From Indolivaga macrotermitis (GTDB taxonomy: Bacteria > Bacteroidota > Bacteroidia > Bacteroidales > Dysgonomonadaceae), in NCBI RefSeq assembly GCF_900128985.1, contig NZ_FQUC01000016.1, positions 1 to 64,000 on the forward strand: a DNA stretch of 64,000 nt. The letters are read 5' to 3'. Positions 50,518-60,540 of the stretch are shown here, piece after piece. Within the stretch, counting starts at the first letter, position 1. Every line of letters starts with the position of its first letter. The translations under genes were made by a program, and so were the position numbers. The notes beneath the pieces are model-generated. The model did no database searches and had not been told where the DNA came from. It saw nothing but the letters and a program-made list of their open reading frames with translations.

Positions 50518-51000
50518 AGCTTGTCTTTTTAGGTTTTAAATATCAATTCTAAAACATCTAAAGATAATGATATGTTCAGCAGAAGAAAATATTATCAGGT
50601 TTTACTATTTTTATAGGTCTTAAACCCTAATTTTAGTGTTAATAAAAGTATATATGCTAGAATTGTAGTTTTTTCATCTGCGTTTAACCCTTTTATTTAG
50701 CGGTTTCCAGAAATATAGTATCCTATATTTACTTCTATTTTTATTTTTATAAATATCTGTATATTAATTAATTGGCATGTTTTGTTTTGTTTGGTTATAT
50801 AAGCAACTTCTTCATAATTAATACTAATGCGATAATTTTAGTTTAAATTTAGTGTGTTGATATTCAGTTGTTTGCTAAAAAAAAGCAAATGTTAAAAAAA
50901 ATGCAGTCTATTGTTTAATTCGCTACCGTGACCTTACTTTGTAATCGTAAATCAGATAGGTGCTACTATCTAATAGTCAGAAAAAGAAAAAGATACGACT
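50518..51000. other. Non-coding AT-rich gap
   Basis: About 480 bases of low-complexity AT-rich sequence. No frame with protein-like composition, no convincing stem and no perfect TAnnTTTG box close to the next ATG; TTACTTTG at 50934-50941 is one base off. Possibly the promoter region for the transcript that starts near 50950. Confidence 0.45.
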
Positions 51001-51225
51001 ATGTTTGACAAAGATAAAATAATTAAACAGATACTCGAACCCGACGGATATATTTTGCCATATATTATAGAGGATTGTTATTGGACGGATTATATTTCGA
51101 TACAAGAACATGAGGATATAGAACATAATGTGAGGCATAACTATTCAACTGCTCAGAAAAATACAGTTATTGATATTAAAATATTACAGACTATATTAAA
51201 AAGTAAAATATATAATCAGAATTAA
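51001..51225 (+). CDS. Short hypothetical protein
   Basis: A 74-residue frame starting MFDKDKIIKQILEPDGYILPY, with His/Asp-rich middle (EHEDIEHNVRHNY) and an Ile/Lys-rich end. It is AT-rich, like the surrounding gap, and the composition is close to what low-complexity DNA would encode, so coding status is doubtful. A plus-strand terminator 350 bases downstream shows that transcription in this direction does exist. An A-rich stretch precedes the ATG. No family recognised. Confidence 0.4.
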   Translation: MFDKDKIIKQILEPDGYILPYIIEDCYWTDYISIQEHEDIEHNVRHNYSTAQKNTVIDIKILQTILKSKIYNQN

Positions 51226-51572
51226 ACAATAAGCTTACACAGCAATAAAAAGTAGATGATTACAGACGTTTAACATATGCTCTTAATAGTATTTTCACAA
51301 CAACTCTAGAAACAACAATCTATTATATTTTTCCGATGAACCAATAAATAACTTATTATGTTATATTAGAACAGAGGAGTTGATTTATTTTGTTATCAAC
51401 CAATACAATTATACAGTACTCAATTTCAGGTGAGAGACGATATTTAATACGAAGGGATCAATGAATGTATATTTATAACTATGCTAGTCTCTCTATTATT
51501 ATTAAGAAACATCTATGCAACACTCTTAGAAGGGATTAAAAAAGACTTCTACTATAATCAATTCTACTCTTG
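51226..51572. other. Non-coding gap before a plus-strand terminator
   Basis: About 350 bases with no gene seen, between the short 51001 frame and a strong plus-strand terminator; possibly a long 3' leader or an unrecognised RNA. Confidence 0.4.
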
Positions 51573-51617
51573 GCTTTCCCGATATCGGTTTTTACCGGCT
51601 ATCGGGAAAGCTTTTTT
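51573..51617 (+). terminator. Strong plus-strand terminator
   Basis: GCTTTCCCGATA (51573-51584) pairs with TATCGGGAAAGC (51600-51611), with an inner CGG/CCG, followed on the plus strand by TTTTTT. The minus strand has no T-run after the stem, so it ends plus-strand transcription. Confidence 0.85.
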
Positions 51618-52662
51618 ATAGCGTTTCGTTGTTTATCTTATTTGTTCCCGGCTCGGGTTGGTCGATGTAATCACGTTTGATAAGATCGAAACAAAGCAGA
51701 AATAATGAGATAAGGAGAGGCCCGAAAATAACACCCCAGAATCCGAACAAGGTTAATCCGATTACTACCCCGAAAATTGTGATAAGGGGATGTGTGTCGG
51801 CCAGTTTCTTTTGAAGCAGGAAACGGATAAGGTTATCGACATTGGATATTACTACCAGTGAATAAATGACCAGACCAACAGCATGTCCTACATCTCCCGA
51901 CAGGTACAGGTACAGAGCCAGAGGGAACCACACAAGGGCTGTACCGAGTAAAGGTATAATGGTGGCGAAGCAGGTTACCAGCCCAAACAGAATAGGACTG
52001 GGGGTACCGAATATCAGATAGCCGATGGCGGCTATGGCGCCTTGTATAATGGCCAGTAACGGAATACCGATTGCATTTGAACGGACTATTACATGTGTTT
52101 CATTAATTACTTTCTGCTTGTTACTTTCTTTAAATGGCAATATATCATAGATGTAATTTTCCATACTTCGTCCACCTAAGAGCATAAAATAGAGAACGAA
52201 AAGTAGTACTATGCAGTTGATTATAAATGAACTGACCTCACCCAAAATCATTTGTGCCCCTTTGGTTAAGTAGGTTGTAGCTGCCGATAGGTTATCGCTG
52301 CTGAGTAGGTTGTAGCCTGTTCTTTCTTCAATCTTGAGTATCAGGTCGCGGAGTGTATTTATCAGTGATTCGGGATTCAGGTCGAATGATTGTATTCTGT
52401 TGACCAATAGCCACATAACCAGAAATGTAGGGATAAGTATACACAATATGACACCGATAAGTAAAATAGTCGCAGCCAAGCTTTTATTGAATTTACGCTT
52501 TTCGGTCATCCCGAACATGTATTTGCGTGTAAGCAGATACAGTGTAAATGCTCCCAGTACTCCACTCAGAAAGGGTAGTGAATAGTATAAAATAATGAAG
52601 CCTAATGTTCCCGTAATAATGATCAGCGACCATTTCCAATACTGTTCTTTCGATTGTGCCAT
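51616..52662 (-). CDS. AI-2E (PerM/YdiK) family membrane transporter
   Basis: A 348-residue polytopic membrane protein with about seven or eight helices, the usual length of the AI-2E transporter family (UPF0118). The pattern of the family appears as LPFLSGVLGAFTLYLLTRKY near the start, a periplasmic loop (RIQSFDLNPESLINTL) and the C-terminal block LLQKKLADTHPLITIFGVVIGLTLFGFWGVIFGPLL. Members export AI-2 or other small solutes. ATG 52662 was preferred to one 12 codons upstream. Single gene. Confidence 0.9.
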   Translation of the reverse strand: MAQSKEQYWKWSLIIITGTLGFIILYYSLPFLSGVLGAFTLYLLTRKYMFGMTEKRKFNKSLAATILLIGVILCILIPTFLVMWLLVNRIQSFDLNPESLINTLRDLILKIEERTGYNLLSSDNLSAATTYLTKGAQMILGEVSSFIINCIVLLFVLYFMLLGGRSMENYIYDILPFKESNKQKVINETHVIVRSNAIGIPLLAIIQGAIAAIGYLIFGTPSPILFGLVTCFATIIPLLGTALVWFPLALYLYLSGDVGHAVGLVIYSLVVISNVDNLIRFLLQKKLADTHPLITIFGVVIGLTLFGFWGVIFGPLLISLFLLCFDLIKRDYIDQPEPGTNKINNETL

Positions 52663-52820
52663 AGATTTTGTTGCCTTATTCGTTTTTAGGATGTGCAATA
52701 TCCCGGATTGCTCTTACGCTGTGAAATTTATTTTTGCCACAAAAAAAGAACAACCTGACGTGCGATATTGTTTATCGAAAATTTAAATGAAGGCGCACAT
52801 CTGCTTGCCAGCGCATACTA

Positions 52821-53444
52821 TTATTCATCCATCAGACGTTGGAACTCGTCGATAAAAGCTCCCAGTTCCCGTCCGTCTATCAGTGAGTGATGTACATGTA
52901 TAGAAACCGGCATGGAGCGCAACCCGTTTACCTCGCTCATTTTTCCGAATGAGATTTTTGGGCAGCCTACGGCATCGTGCCTAAAATTGGATGCGTGTGA
53001 CAGCGATGTGAAATCGATCCACGGAACAGCAGAGTAATGAATGGCATTGATATTGATGCCGGGAGTTAATGAGTCGTTCTGCCTTACTTCTTCGATATTT
53101 TTACGTGCCTCTTCTTGAAAGAGAGCGAAATCTTCGTAATAATCCATGTGACAAAATCCGAAAGACCCGTCCGGACGGTCTACTGTAGATTCAGGATGAA
53201 TAGAATCGTAGCGGTACACCTCATTTCCTTCTATACGGTAATGGAAGGCATCTATGGCGTTTACAGCCATCGTACATTTATGTAAATAATAGAGGAAGAA
53301 AGACGTTCCCAGCTCCTTGCTCCGTTTGTACGCTTTGGTGCAGTCTATCCGGATACAGATTCCGTGATATGGTTCGTCGAAATTTTTGAAGAGGAGGTAG
53401 TGCCCTTTCCGGTTCCACTTGTCTATGTCTATTTTCTGTCTCAT
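52821..53444 (-). CDS. Chloramphenicol-acetyltransferase-like protein (CAT fold)
   Basis: A 207-residue protein with the classical CAT fold and length. The catalytic pair lies in SIHVHHSLIDGRELG (H185/H186 followed by D190), and the segments LYYLHKCTMAVNAIDAFHYRI and PWIDFTSLSHA occur in the usual order (the latter with the conserved Ser region). The enzyme acetylates an alcohol or amine using acetyl-CoA. As a chromosomal single gene without mobile elements, it may be an intrinsic homolog acting on another substrate; resistance cannot be assumed. The promoter TATATTTG lies on the minus strand at 53490-53497. Confidence 0.87.
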   Translation of the reverse strand: MRQKIDIDKWNRKGHYLLFKNFDEPYHGICIRIDCTKAYKRSKELGTSFFLYYLHKCTMAVNAIDAFHYRIEGNEVYRYDSIHPESTVDRPDGSFGFCHMDYYEDFALFQEEARKNIEEVRQNDSLTPGININAIHYSAVPWIDFTSLSHASNFRHDAVGCPKISFGKMSEVNGLRSMPVSIHVHHSLIDGRELGAFIDEFQRLMDE

Positions 53445-53489
53445 GAAAGGTTTGTTGTACGATGTGTTCTTTACGGAAAATTATTTATA

Positions 53490-53497
53490 CAAATATA
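53490..53497 (-). promoter_or_regulatory. TATATTTG box of the CAT-like gene
   Basis: Minus-strand TATATTTG (plus CAAATATA), 45 bases before the ATG at 53444. Confidence 0.6.
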
Positions 53498-53657
53498 GTC
53501 AATGATAGTGGAAGTATCCACAAATAGGCGGCAGCAAGTATTTAATGATGTACTTTCGGGATATAAACGGCTATCATCTTTTTACTTACAAAACAGAAAA
53601 AAGAGTTTGGTATCCGGAAATGTTCCGTAAAAAAGAGAAAATACCTCAAGCATGGTA

Positions 53658-53687
53658 TTGCCGATACCTGCAGGTTTCATACATTTG
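53658..53687 (+). promoter_or_regulatory. Promoter (TTG, 19 bp, TACATTTG) of the sulfhydrylase gene
   Basis: TTG (53658-53660) and TACATTTG (53680-53687) with a 19-base spacer, a near-ideal match. The leader would be about 70 bases. The rest of the 53445-53764 gap holds no gene. Confidence 0.75.
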
Positions 53688-53755
53688 CTATCGGGTGTAT
53701 AATTCTTTTCGGAAAGGTATATGCCCCGATGAATAAAATATAAACCTAGAAATAA

Positions 53756-55060
<1,305 letters not shown>

Positions 55061-55087
55061 TATTGTAGACTTTACCGATAATCGGAT

Positions 55088-55122
55088 AAAAAAGGAATCT
55101 CCATTATAGAGATTCCTTTTTT
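55088..55122 (+). terminator. Terminator of the sulfhydrylase gene
   Basis: AAAAAAGGAATCTC (55088-55101) pairs with GAGATTCCTTTTTT (55109-55122). Confidence 0.9.
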
Positions 55123-55193
55123 TTATTCTGCCCTGTTCAGCCCCGAAACTTATTTTGTACCACTGATGTTTATATAAGGTAATTCAGGAATTT

Positions 55194-55943
55194 ATGGATG
55201 CAGGTAAAAGTAAGCATTGCCTTAATTGTGGCAATATTGTTGAAGGTAATTTTTGTAGCAATTGCGGTCAGTCGGTTCATGTATCGAGAATCAATCCGAA
55301 GCATGTAGCTGAAGAGCTACAGTACGGGCTGCTCCATGTCAATAAGGGAATGATTTTCACTATTAAAGAACTGATCATAAATCCGGGACCTACCATAAAG
55401 AATTATATCGGAGGTAAAAGGGTGAAGTATACTAAACCGTTTTTATTCCTGATAGTTATCGGGTTGATTTATAGTCTGATATTCCATTTCTTTCACTATT
55501 TTCCGATGGAAGAGATGAACAACCATTATACCCCGATATATGATTATATCCCTCTCCAGCATTGGTATTCGGCACACTACTCGCTGATGTTGCTATGTCT
55601 GATTCCGTTTTATTCCCTGTCTACATACTGGTTTTTCCGCAGACAGAAATATAATTATGTAGAGCATCTGGTATTATTCTCTTACCTTACCGGAGCTAAA
55701 ATATTCATATTGCTTCTTTTCTATCCGGCGATATATCTGACAAGGTCGGCACATTTATATCAAATAGTCCAACTTGTATCCGAAGCCTATCTGATATGGG
55801 GACTTGTACAGTTTTTTAAGACAACTTCATGGATGCGAAGTGTCCTGAAAGTTATATCCTGTATAATTCTGGTGCTCGTAATTCTGCTGGTACTTGTTTA
55901 CCTGCTGTATCTTATGCTCCGGTATTACGATCTCAGATTATGA
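55194..55943 (+). CDS. DUF3667 zinc-ribbon membrane protein
   Basis: A 249-residue protein with an N-terminal zinc ribbon (KHCLNCGNIVEGNFCSNCGQ, two CxxC), then FTIKELIINPGPTIKNYIGGKRVKYTKPFLFL, which is the DUF3667 signature before the first membrane helix. About five helices follow, to near the C-terminus. The family is common in Bacteroidetes; its function is unknown. Single gene, convergent with the minus-strand lipoprotein at 55964-56566. Confidence 0.9.
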   Translation: MDAGKSKHCLNCGNIVEGNFCSNCGQSVHVSRINPKHVAEELQYGLLHVNKGMIFTIKELIINPGPTIKNYIGGKRVKYTKPFLFLIVIGLIYSLIFHFFHYFPMEEMNNHYTPIYDYIPLQHWYSAHYSLMLLCLIPFYSLSTYWFFRRQKYNYVEHLVLFSYLTGAKIFILLLFYPAIYLTRSAHLYQIVQLVSEAYLIWGLVQFFKTTSWMRSVLKVISCIILVLVILLVLVYLLYLMLRYYDLRL

Positions 55944-55963
55944 GAAGCGCCTGTTTGGATGAT

Positions 55964-56566
55964 TTATCTCTTAGACAGAATTTCCTGATATTGTTTGTAA
56001 TACTCGCTGCGGATGAAGGGTTCTTTCATAAACGAAGTATCCCGCAACTCGGGCATCTGAGCCATATCATCTCCGATAAACCACGGATAGTATCCTATGT
56101 AGTTTTTGACAAAGAATATCAGCCGGTTATTAGCTTCCTGTTGTACTCCGTTCAGGAATATCCGGTCGGCATATTTACCGCTTAGGGTCAGATTGTCGGA
56201 CGATCCGTCACTGTAATTGATCGTCAGTACTATACGGGCATCAATGCTCTCCTTTTCCGGCGATTCTTTCAACAAGGCTATCTGCTCCTTCAACCTGCGT
56301 ATACGGGTTGTATCGGTTATGCTGCCGTCTAAGATCCCTTTGCGCTCTTTGTTGAAGTCGGGTATCTGTTTTTGTATATCCTGAGGCAGGATAGGGGATG
56401 TAGTTTCGGGTAAATAGTTATAATACAAAGCCGAAAGAGTTTTCACACTTTTATCGGCAGCCAGTTGAGCGGTATCTTGTTGCTGTTGTTCCTGAGTTTT
56501 TGGCTTGCAGCAATATAAAGTCCCTATTGAGATAAGTAGAAATGCAAAGAGGGTGTATTTTTTCAT
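55964..56566 (-). CDS. Lipoprotein, unknown function
   Basis: A 200-residue lipoprotein. The signal segment ends GTLYCCKPK (Cys near residue 20), followed by a Gln-rich linker, a helical middle (RIRRLKEQIALLKESPEKE) and a beta-type C-terminal region (IVLTINYSDGSSDNLTLSGKY, then ADRIFLNGVQQEANNRLIFF). No family recognised. It lies just downstream of the DUF4421 gene on the same strand (33-base gap), so the two are probably co-transcribed. Confidence 0.8.
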   Translation of the reverse strand: MKKYTLFAFLLISIGTLYCCKPKTQEQQQQDTAQLAADKSVKTLSALYYNYLPETTSPILPQDIQKQIPDFNKERKGILDGSITDTTRIRRLKEQIALLKESPEKESIDARIVLTINYSDGSSDNLTLSGKYADRIFLNGVQQEANNRLIFFVKNYIGYYPWFIGDDMAQMPELRDTSFMKEPFIRSEYYKQYQEILSKR

Positions 56567-56599
56567 TGTCGTAATTATTGAGTGTTTTTATAATTGTCT

Positions 56600-57589
56600 T
56601 TAGAAGCTGTTATGCAGGCTTGGGATATTGGGCACCCTGTCGAAAACCCTGGGCTGCTTGCCGAAGCGTTTTACGATAGTCATTTGCAAACTCATGGTGC
56701 TGATTCCCCGGCTCATGTTGTCGGAATAGAAAGTATAGACATGATTGTCGAAAAACGAGGTCGATACCGACCATTCTTTACCATGATATCCCAATGCCAC
56801 ACGGGGATTGAACGACGGGTACAATTCGGGTTTACTATGTAGTTTATTGATACTCTCGGTGCCGACGTTGAATCCTACAGTCATCGAAACGGCAGCGAAG
56901 AAACGCTTCTTGATGACCCAACTATAAGCATAGCCGACATTTACACCTATCTGTATGTTTTTTTGTATCTCGCTGATACTGTCTGTTTTACCTTTTGGGT
57001 TGGTGACAATAATAGGACCTTCGGCATCGATCCTGTTTTTGTAGAGGCTACCACCCAGAATAAAACTTCCTACCGATCGCAATTGTACTTCGCTGAGGTC
57101 GAATGCCGCCTTGTACGAAAAACGGTTGCCGTTGAATACATATTGTCCTGTTACCCCGTATTGCGAAACTTTGGTGTCGGGTGTTACTTCAAATACAGAC
57201 TCGTCTTCGCCATCGAATTTGTACATTCCCTTGTGTTTCTGGAAGGCAAAATCGAATACAAGCTTACGTCCGTAGTAGTGGTACTGAAAAGCCAGTGTGT
57301 GTGTCTTACCCTTCTTGCGGTCTCTTAAAAAAGGAAACCCGTATGATCCGCTGATCGAGGAGTTGTTCCACGATATACCAAGCCCGATACTTACAGGGCG
57401 GTTGGTGCGGTATTCGAAGTCGTCGTGCCCGTCTACACTGAAATCCTGAAAGACCGAGGTATAATGTTGGATAAAATATGTCCGTAAAGAGAAATTTTGC
57501 TCAAACGGCTGGATATACAAACTGTCGATTTGTGCTGTAGCCGCATGTACAGGAAAAAAAAATAACAGAAACGGAAAAGCACGCATCAT
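56600..57589 (-). CDS. DUF4421 outer-membrane beta-barrel protein
   Basis: A 329-residue protein with a signal peptide (MMRAFPFLLFFFPVHAATAQ). The mature part has a linker, then the DUF4421 pattern: DDFEYRTNRPVSIGLGISWNN, then SYGFPFLRDRKKGKTHTLAFQYHYYGRKLVFDF. After this come alternating strands to the C-terminus (YKAAFDLSEVQ, GVNVGYAYSWVI, SMTVGFNVGTES, STSFFDNHVYTFYSD). It should be a twelve-or-so-stranded barrel in the outer membrane. Start set at 57589, because the earlier ATG (57646) would hide the signal peptide. Confidence 0.85.
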   Translation of the reverse strand: MMRAFPFLLFFFPVHAATAQIDSLYIQPFEQNFSLRTYFIQHYTSVFQDFSVDGHDDFEYRTNRPVSIGLGISWNNSSISGSYGFPFLRDRKKGKTHTLAFQYHYYGRKLVFDFAFQKHKGMYKFDGEDESVFEVTPDTKVSQYGVTGQYVFNGNRFSYKAAFDLSEVQLRSVGSFILGGSLYKNRIDAEGPIIVTNPKGKTDSISEIQKNIQIGVNVGYAYSWVIKKRFFAAVSMTVGFNVGTESINKLHSKPELYPSFNPRVALGYHGKEWSVSTSFFDNHVYTFYSDNMSRGISTMSLQMTIVKRFGKQPRVFDRVPNIPSLHNSF

Positions 57590-57887
57590 GTTAAGATAAC
57601 CTGTTGAAACATATTTTTTTAATCTGTACGATAACTGCTGTAACATATTCTTTTTTACCTCAAGATTTCGGGATAGCGCACAAAAATAAAAAAAATATGC
57701 AGCGAATACTATCTTTTGTCGTCTTACCTTATATAAAATGCGTGAAATGTAATGCTCCCGGCCGGTGCTGTTGAGTGATTGATCGGCTATTATTTGGGAA
57801 TATTTTCCTTAAGCGCTACTGTTCAGACAATTATTGTTGTGTTTACTTTTTTATTTATCAAACGAATTTTAGTAGAGGTTTAATTAG

Positions 57888-57895
57888 TAATTTTG
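57888..57895 (+). promoter_or_regulatory. TAATTTTG box of the LRR protein gene
   Basis: Matches TAnnTTTG, 30 bases before the ATG at 57926. It is the only feature seen in the 57590-57925 gap. Confidence 0.55.
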
Positions 57896-57925
57896 CATCT
57901 GCTGAACTGGAAAAAATATATAGAA

Positions 57926-58612
57926 ATGAAGAAGATTGTTTTCGTGTTTTTGTCCCTTTTGCCTTTAATATCTAGTGTCGGACAAAATACAAGAACCTTA
58001 ACCTTAACCAAACCCGGTACTCTTTCGATGAAGCTTTCGTATAACGAACAGGAAGATACAACCGACCTTACGTTGATAGGAACGATGAATGCCAAAGATT
58101 TTAATCTGATCTCGGCTAATATGCCTAACCTTAGAACTTTGAATCTGAAAGATGTAGTTATAGAAGAATTTATCGGCTCGCCGGGGCCTCAAATAATATC
58201 GGACCTGTATGAGGGTAACAAGATTCCGGCCAAATCACTGAAATATAAAAAATATCTGGTTCGGGTGGTATTGCCACAAAACCTTACGTCGATAGGCGAG
58301 GAGGCTTTTGCCGGCTGTACAAGCCTTACGGATATAGAATTACCCGGTTCGCTGCTGGAAATCGAGCGTGCTGCATTCGAAGGATGTTTGGCTTTGAAGT
58401 CTATAGAGATACCCGCCTCAGTTGAGGTTATCGAAGACGAAACATTTAATCTTTGCAGCAACTTGTCGGATGTGAAGCTCAACGAAGGATTGCTGTCGAT
58501 AGGCAAACAGGCTTTCGGAAACTGTTTTTCTCTCAAAAAAATAGCTATACCCGATACAGTTAGCACACTCGATAAACTGGCTTTTGTCAATTGTAAGAAT
58601 CTGAAACCATAA
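57926..58612 (+). CDS. BspA-like leucine-rich-repeat secreted protein
   Basis: A 228-residue protein with a signal peptide (MKKIVFVFLSLLPLISSVGQ). A short beta lead-in (LTLTKPGTLSMKLS, DTTDLTLIGTMNAKDF) precedes about four BspA-type LRRs of 23 residues (LTSIGEEAFAGCTSLTDIELP, LLEIERAAFEGCLALKSIEIP, VEVIEDETFNLCSNLSDVKL, LLSIGKQAFGNCFSLKKIAIP) and a last partial repeat (STLDKLAFVNCKNLKP). Such proteins are secreted or surface-bound and bind host or polymer surfaces. No sorting domain is present, so it is likely periplasmic or released. Confidence 0.92.
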   Translation: MKKIVFVFLSLLPLISSVGQNTRTLTLTKPGTLSMKLSYNEQEDTTDLTLIGTMNAKDFNLISANMPNLRTLNLKDVVIEEFIGSPGPQIISDLYEGNKIPAKSLKYKKYLVRVVLPQNLTSIGEEAFAGCTSLTDIELPGSLLEIERAAFEGCLALKSIEIPASVEVIEDETFNLCSNLSDVKLNEGLLSIGKQAFGNCFSLKKIAIPDTVSTLDKLAFVNCKNLKP

Positions 58613-58638
58613 ATTATTTCATCATATCTCAAATCAAA

Positions 58639-58673
58639 AAAGAAGTACACTTTCACAGGGTGTACTTCTTTTT
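58639..58673. terminator. Bidirectional hairpin terminator
   Basis: AAAAGAAGTACAC (58639-58651) pairs with GTGTACTTCTTTT (58661-58673) between convergent genes. Confidence 0.9.
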
Positions 58674-58692
58674 ATTTGTATCAGGTATTTTA

Positions 58693-59298
58693 TTACTTTG
58701 TTAATCGGCGTATCTGTTTGTCTTGGACTTTGGAAAGGGTGAGCAGCATGATTATCGCTCCTATCGTCGCACAAAGCATATCCGACTGGGTGTCCCATTC
58801 ATATCCCTGCATTCCCAGAAAGTCGTCGGCAGATTGTTTTAGCAATACAGCTACGAGCCATTCGAACAGTTCATATGCAGCGCTTATGGCTAAGCAGATG
58901 GCAATAACCAGAAAGGGTATCCACGATTGTTTGCGGATGACATCGAGCCTGATTAAAATTTCGCGCGTGATGAGTGCAGGTATAAAGCCCTGTGCAAAAT
59001 GACCTACTTTGTCGTAATTATTGCGGCTCCATCCAAAGACTTCGCTAAGCCAGTCAAAAGCAGGAACACGTGCGTATGTATAGTGTGCCCCGATAAACAG
59101 GATTATAAAATGTATCGTAATAAACAGGTATGTGACATCGGTAAACCTGAACCGCCTGTATGTGACGGCCAGCAAAGCGAAACCTATCAGGCAGGGCAGA
59201 GCTTCCAGTACCCAAAGCGTACCTCCGTAAGCTCCTATTGCCGACCATATACCTGCGATGATAATGATTGCGAGATAAATAATATGTTTTTTGTCCAT
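58693..59298 (-). CDS. DUF2238 (YjdF-like) membrane protein
   Basis: A 201-residue membrane protein with about six helices. HFIILFIGAHYTYARVPAFDWL, then NNYDKVGHFAQGFIPALITREIL and AISAAYELFEWLVAVLLKQSADDFLGMQGYEWDTQSDM are the conserved blocks of the DUF2238 family (shared His, Glu and the FLGxQGDxWDxQ-type motif). The acidic and His residues facing helices suggest enzymatic or metal-handling function, but none is established. It is followed downstream by the shared terminator and is 21 bases after the DUF3999 gene. Confidence 0.9.
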   Translation of the reverse strand: MDKKHIIYLAIIIIAGIWSAIGAYGGTLWVLEALPCLIGFALLAVTYRRFRFTDVTYLFITIHFIILFIGAHYTYARVPAFDWLSEVFGWSRNNYDKVGHFAQGFIPALITREILIRLDVIRKQSWIPFLVIAICLAISAAYELFEWLVAVLLKQSADDFLGMQGYEWDTQSDMLCATIGAIIMLLTLSKVQDKQIRRLTK

Positions 59299-59319
59299 AA
59301 ATAAAAGTATTAAAAAAAC

Positions 59320-60537
59320 TTATTTGTCTTTTTTCTTCATATCCATTACCATCTTATAGCAGATGCCCAATAAGAATAACCCGACAATAATAATTACCGA
59401 CCAAAGGAAAAGAGGCTGCTCGAACCACATACGGCTGCGTTCGGTCGAAACTTCGGGTTCCGATATCTTTTCGGGCTTGGAGGTTGTGATGATCGGCAGG
59501 TCTTCGGGGATATCCTTGCTGAAATGTTGCAGGTCATATTGGGGATTACCCGGATAATCCTTGTGCTGTACTACTACCGTATAACTCTGTCCCTCTTCGA
59601 GATAAGCGCACAGGTAACGGTTGAGCCCATAGGCACGTATCGAGTCTATTTCGAGAGGGCGGTTGTCTTTATTTTCGATTCTGATATAACTATCATCTTT
59701 TGCCAAAGACTGGTTGGTGAAGAAAAAAGTATTGCTCTCTCTCGATGACAAAGCAATGTTCTTTATAACCTGTTTGTCTTTGATATATGCCTGACGGTAA
59801 TAATCAGGTGTGTTTTTGATCACGAACCTTAACTTATTTATCCTGTACGGATATTGAAGTTCGGGGAAGCGGATATACGTACACTTGTCAGTACTGTCTT
59901 TCACGGTAAATTTTCCCAAGTCTATCTCGGTCAGTTGTCCGTATATATTGGAGTTATGGAAACGTCCTACCCGTAGTACTTCGATAGGGCTGTGCTGGTT
60001 GGTGGTCAGCCTGATCTCGTAATACTTATAGTTTCCTTTCGGGAAATCAACCACAAGTATTTCGCTATTGTCATTCTGCCCGAATCCGGAGTATGTGACA
60101 TCGCTCTGCTGTTTTACGATATACCATTGCGACAGGTCGCTGCTGCCTCTTACCTGCACGTATTTTGCGGCATCGGCACTGCGTACAACCATACTGAAAC
60201 GGCTCAGGGTCTCACCGGCGGTATTATCGATCACAATAGTATTGATGCTGTCTTTGATAGAACTGCTTTTGATATTATAGGTAATGAAACGGTTGGTCTC
60301 TTTTACCGGATCGGCAGGACGGGCAAAGTAGGGTGTTTCCTTACCTTCTTTGTCGAGAATGCGCAGGTCTGAGAAGTCGAAACTCCGTGAGGTTGCTATC
60401 AGATCCTGGTTCAGTTCTATATTGTAGTAGCCGCTTTTAGGTACCGAATATTTAATTTCGGCTTTATACCAGTCGTGTGCAGCAGTTTGCACGATGGCTG
60501 CTGTTGCCAAGAGTAATGTGGATATATATCGTTTCAT
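59320..60537 (-). CDS. DUF3999 envelope protein
   Basis: A 405-residue protein with a signal peptide (ending QTAAHD, near residue 20), a long beta-rich periplasmic body and a C-terminal membrane helix (about residues 375-397) with a lysine-rich end. The DUF3999 pattern shows in SFDFSDLRILDKEGKETPYF, ISSIKDSI-type middle strands, and WYIVKQQSDVTYSGFGQND. Proteins of this family occur next to DUF2339 genes, as here (60890-63448), which points to a shared envelope function that is still undefined. Confidence 0.88.
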   Translation of the reverse strand: MKRYISTLLLATAAIVQTAAHDWYKAEIKYSVPKSGYYNIELNQDLIATSRSFDFSDLRILDKEGKETPYFARPADPVKETNRFITYNIKSSSIKDSINTIVIDNTAGETLSRFSMVVRSADAAKYVQVRGSSDLSQWYIVKQQSDVTYSGFGQNDNSEILVVDFPKGNYKYYEIRLTTNQHSPIEVLRVGRFHNSNIYGQLTEIDLGKFTVKDSTDKCTYIRFPELQYPYRINKLRFVIKNTPDYYRQAYIKDKQVIKNIALSSRESNTFFFTNQSLAKDDSYIRIENKDNRPLEIDSIRAYGLNRYLCAYLEEGQSYTVVVQHKDYPGNPQYDLQHFSKDIPEDLPIITTSKPEKISEPEVSTERSRMWFEQPLFLWSVIIIVGLFLLGICYKMVMDMKKKDK

Positions 60538-60540
60538 ATA

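Noticed and set aside
52821-53444. Acquired chloramphenicol-resistance cassette
   Set aside because: No insertion sequence, integron or transfer gene flanks it; only a family-level call is made.
53545-53736. 63-codon frame upstream of the sulfhydrylase gene
   Set aside because: It runs across the well-formed TTG-19-TACATTTG promoter and has no recognisable composition; most likely leader DNA.
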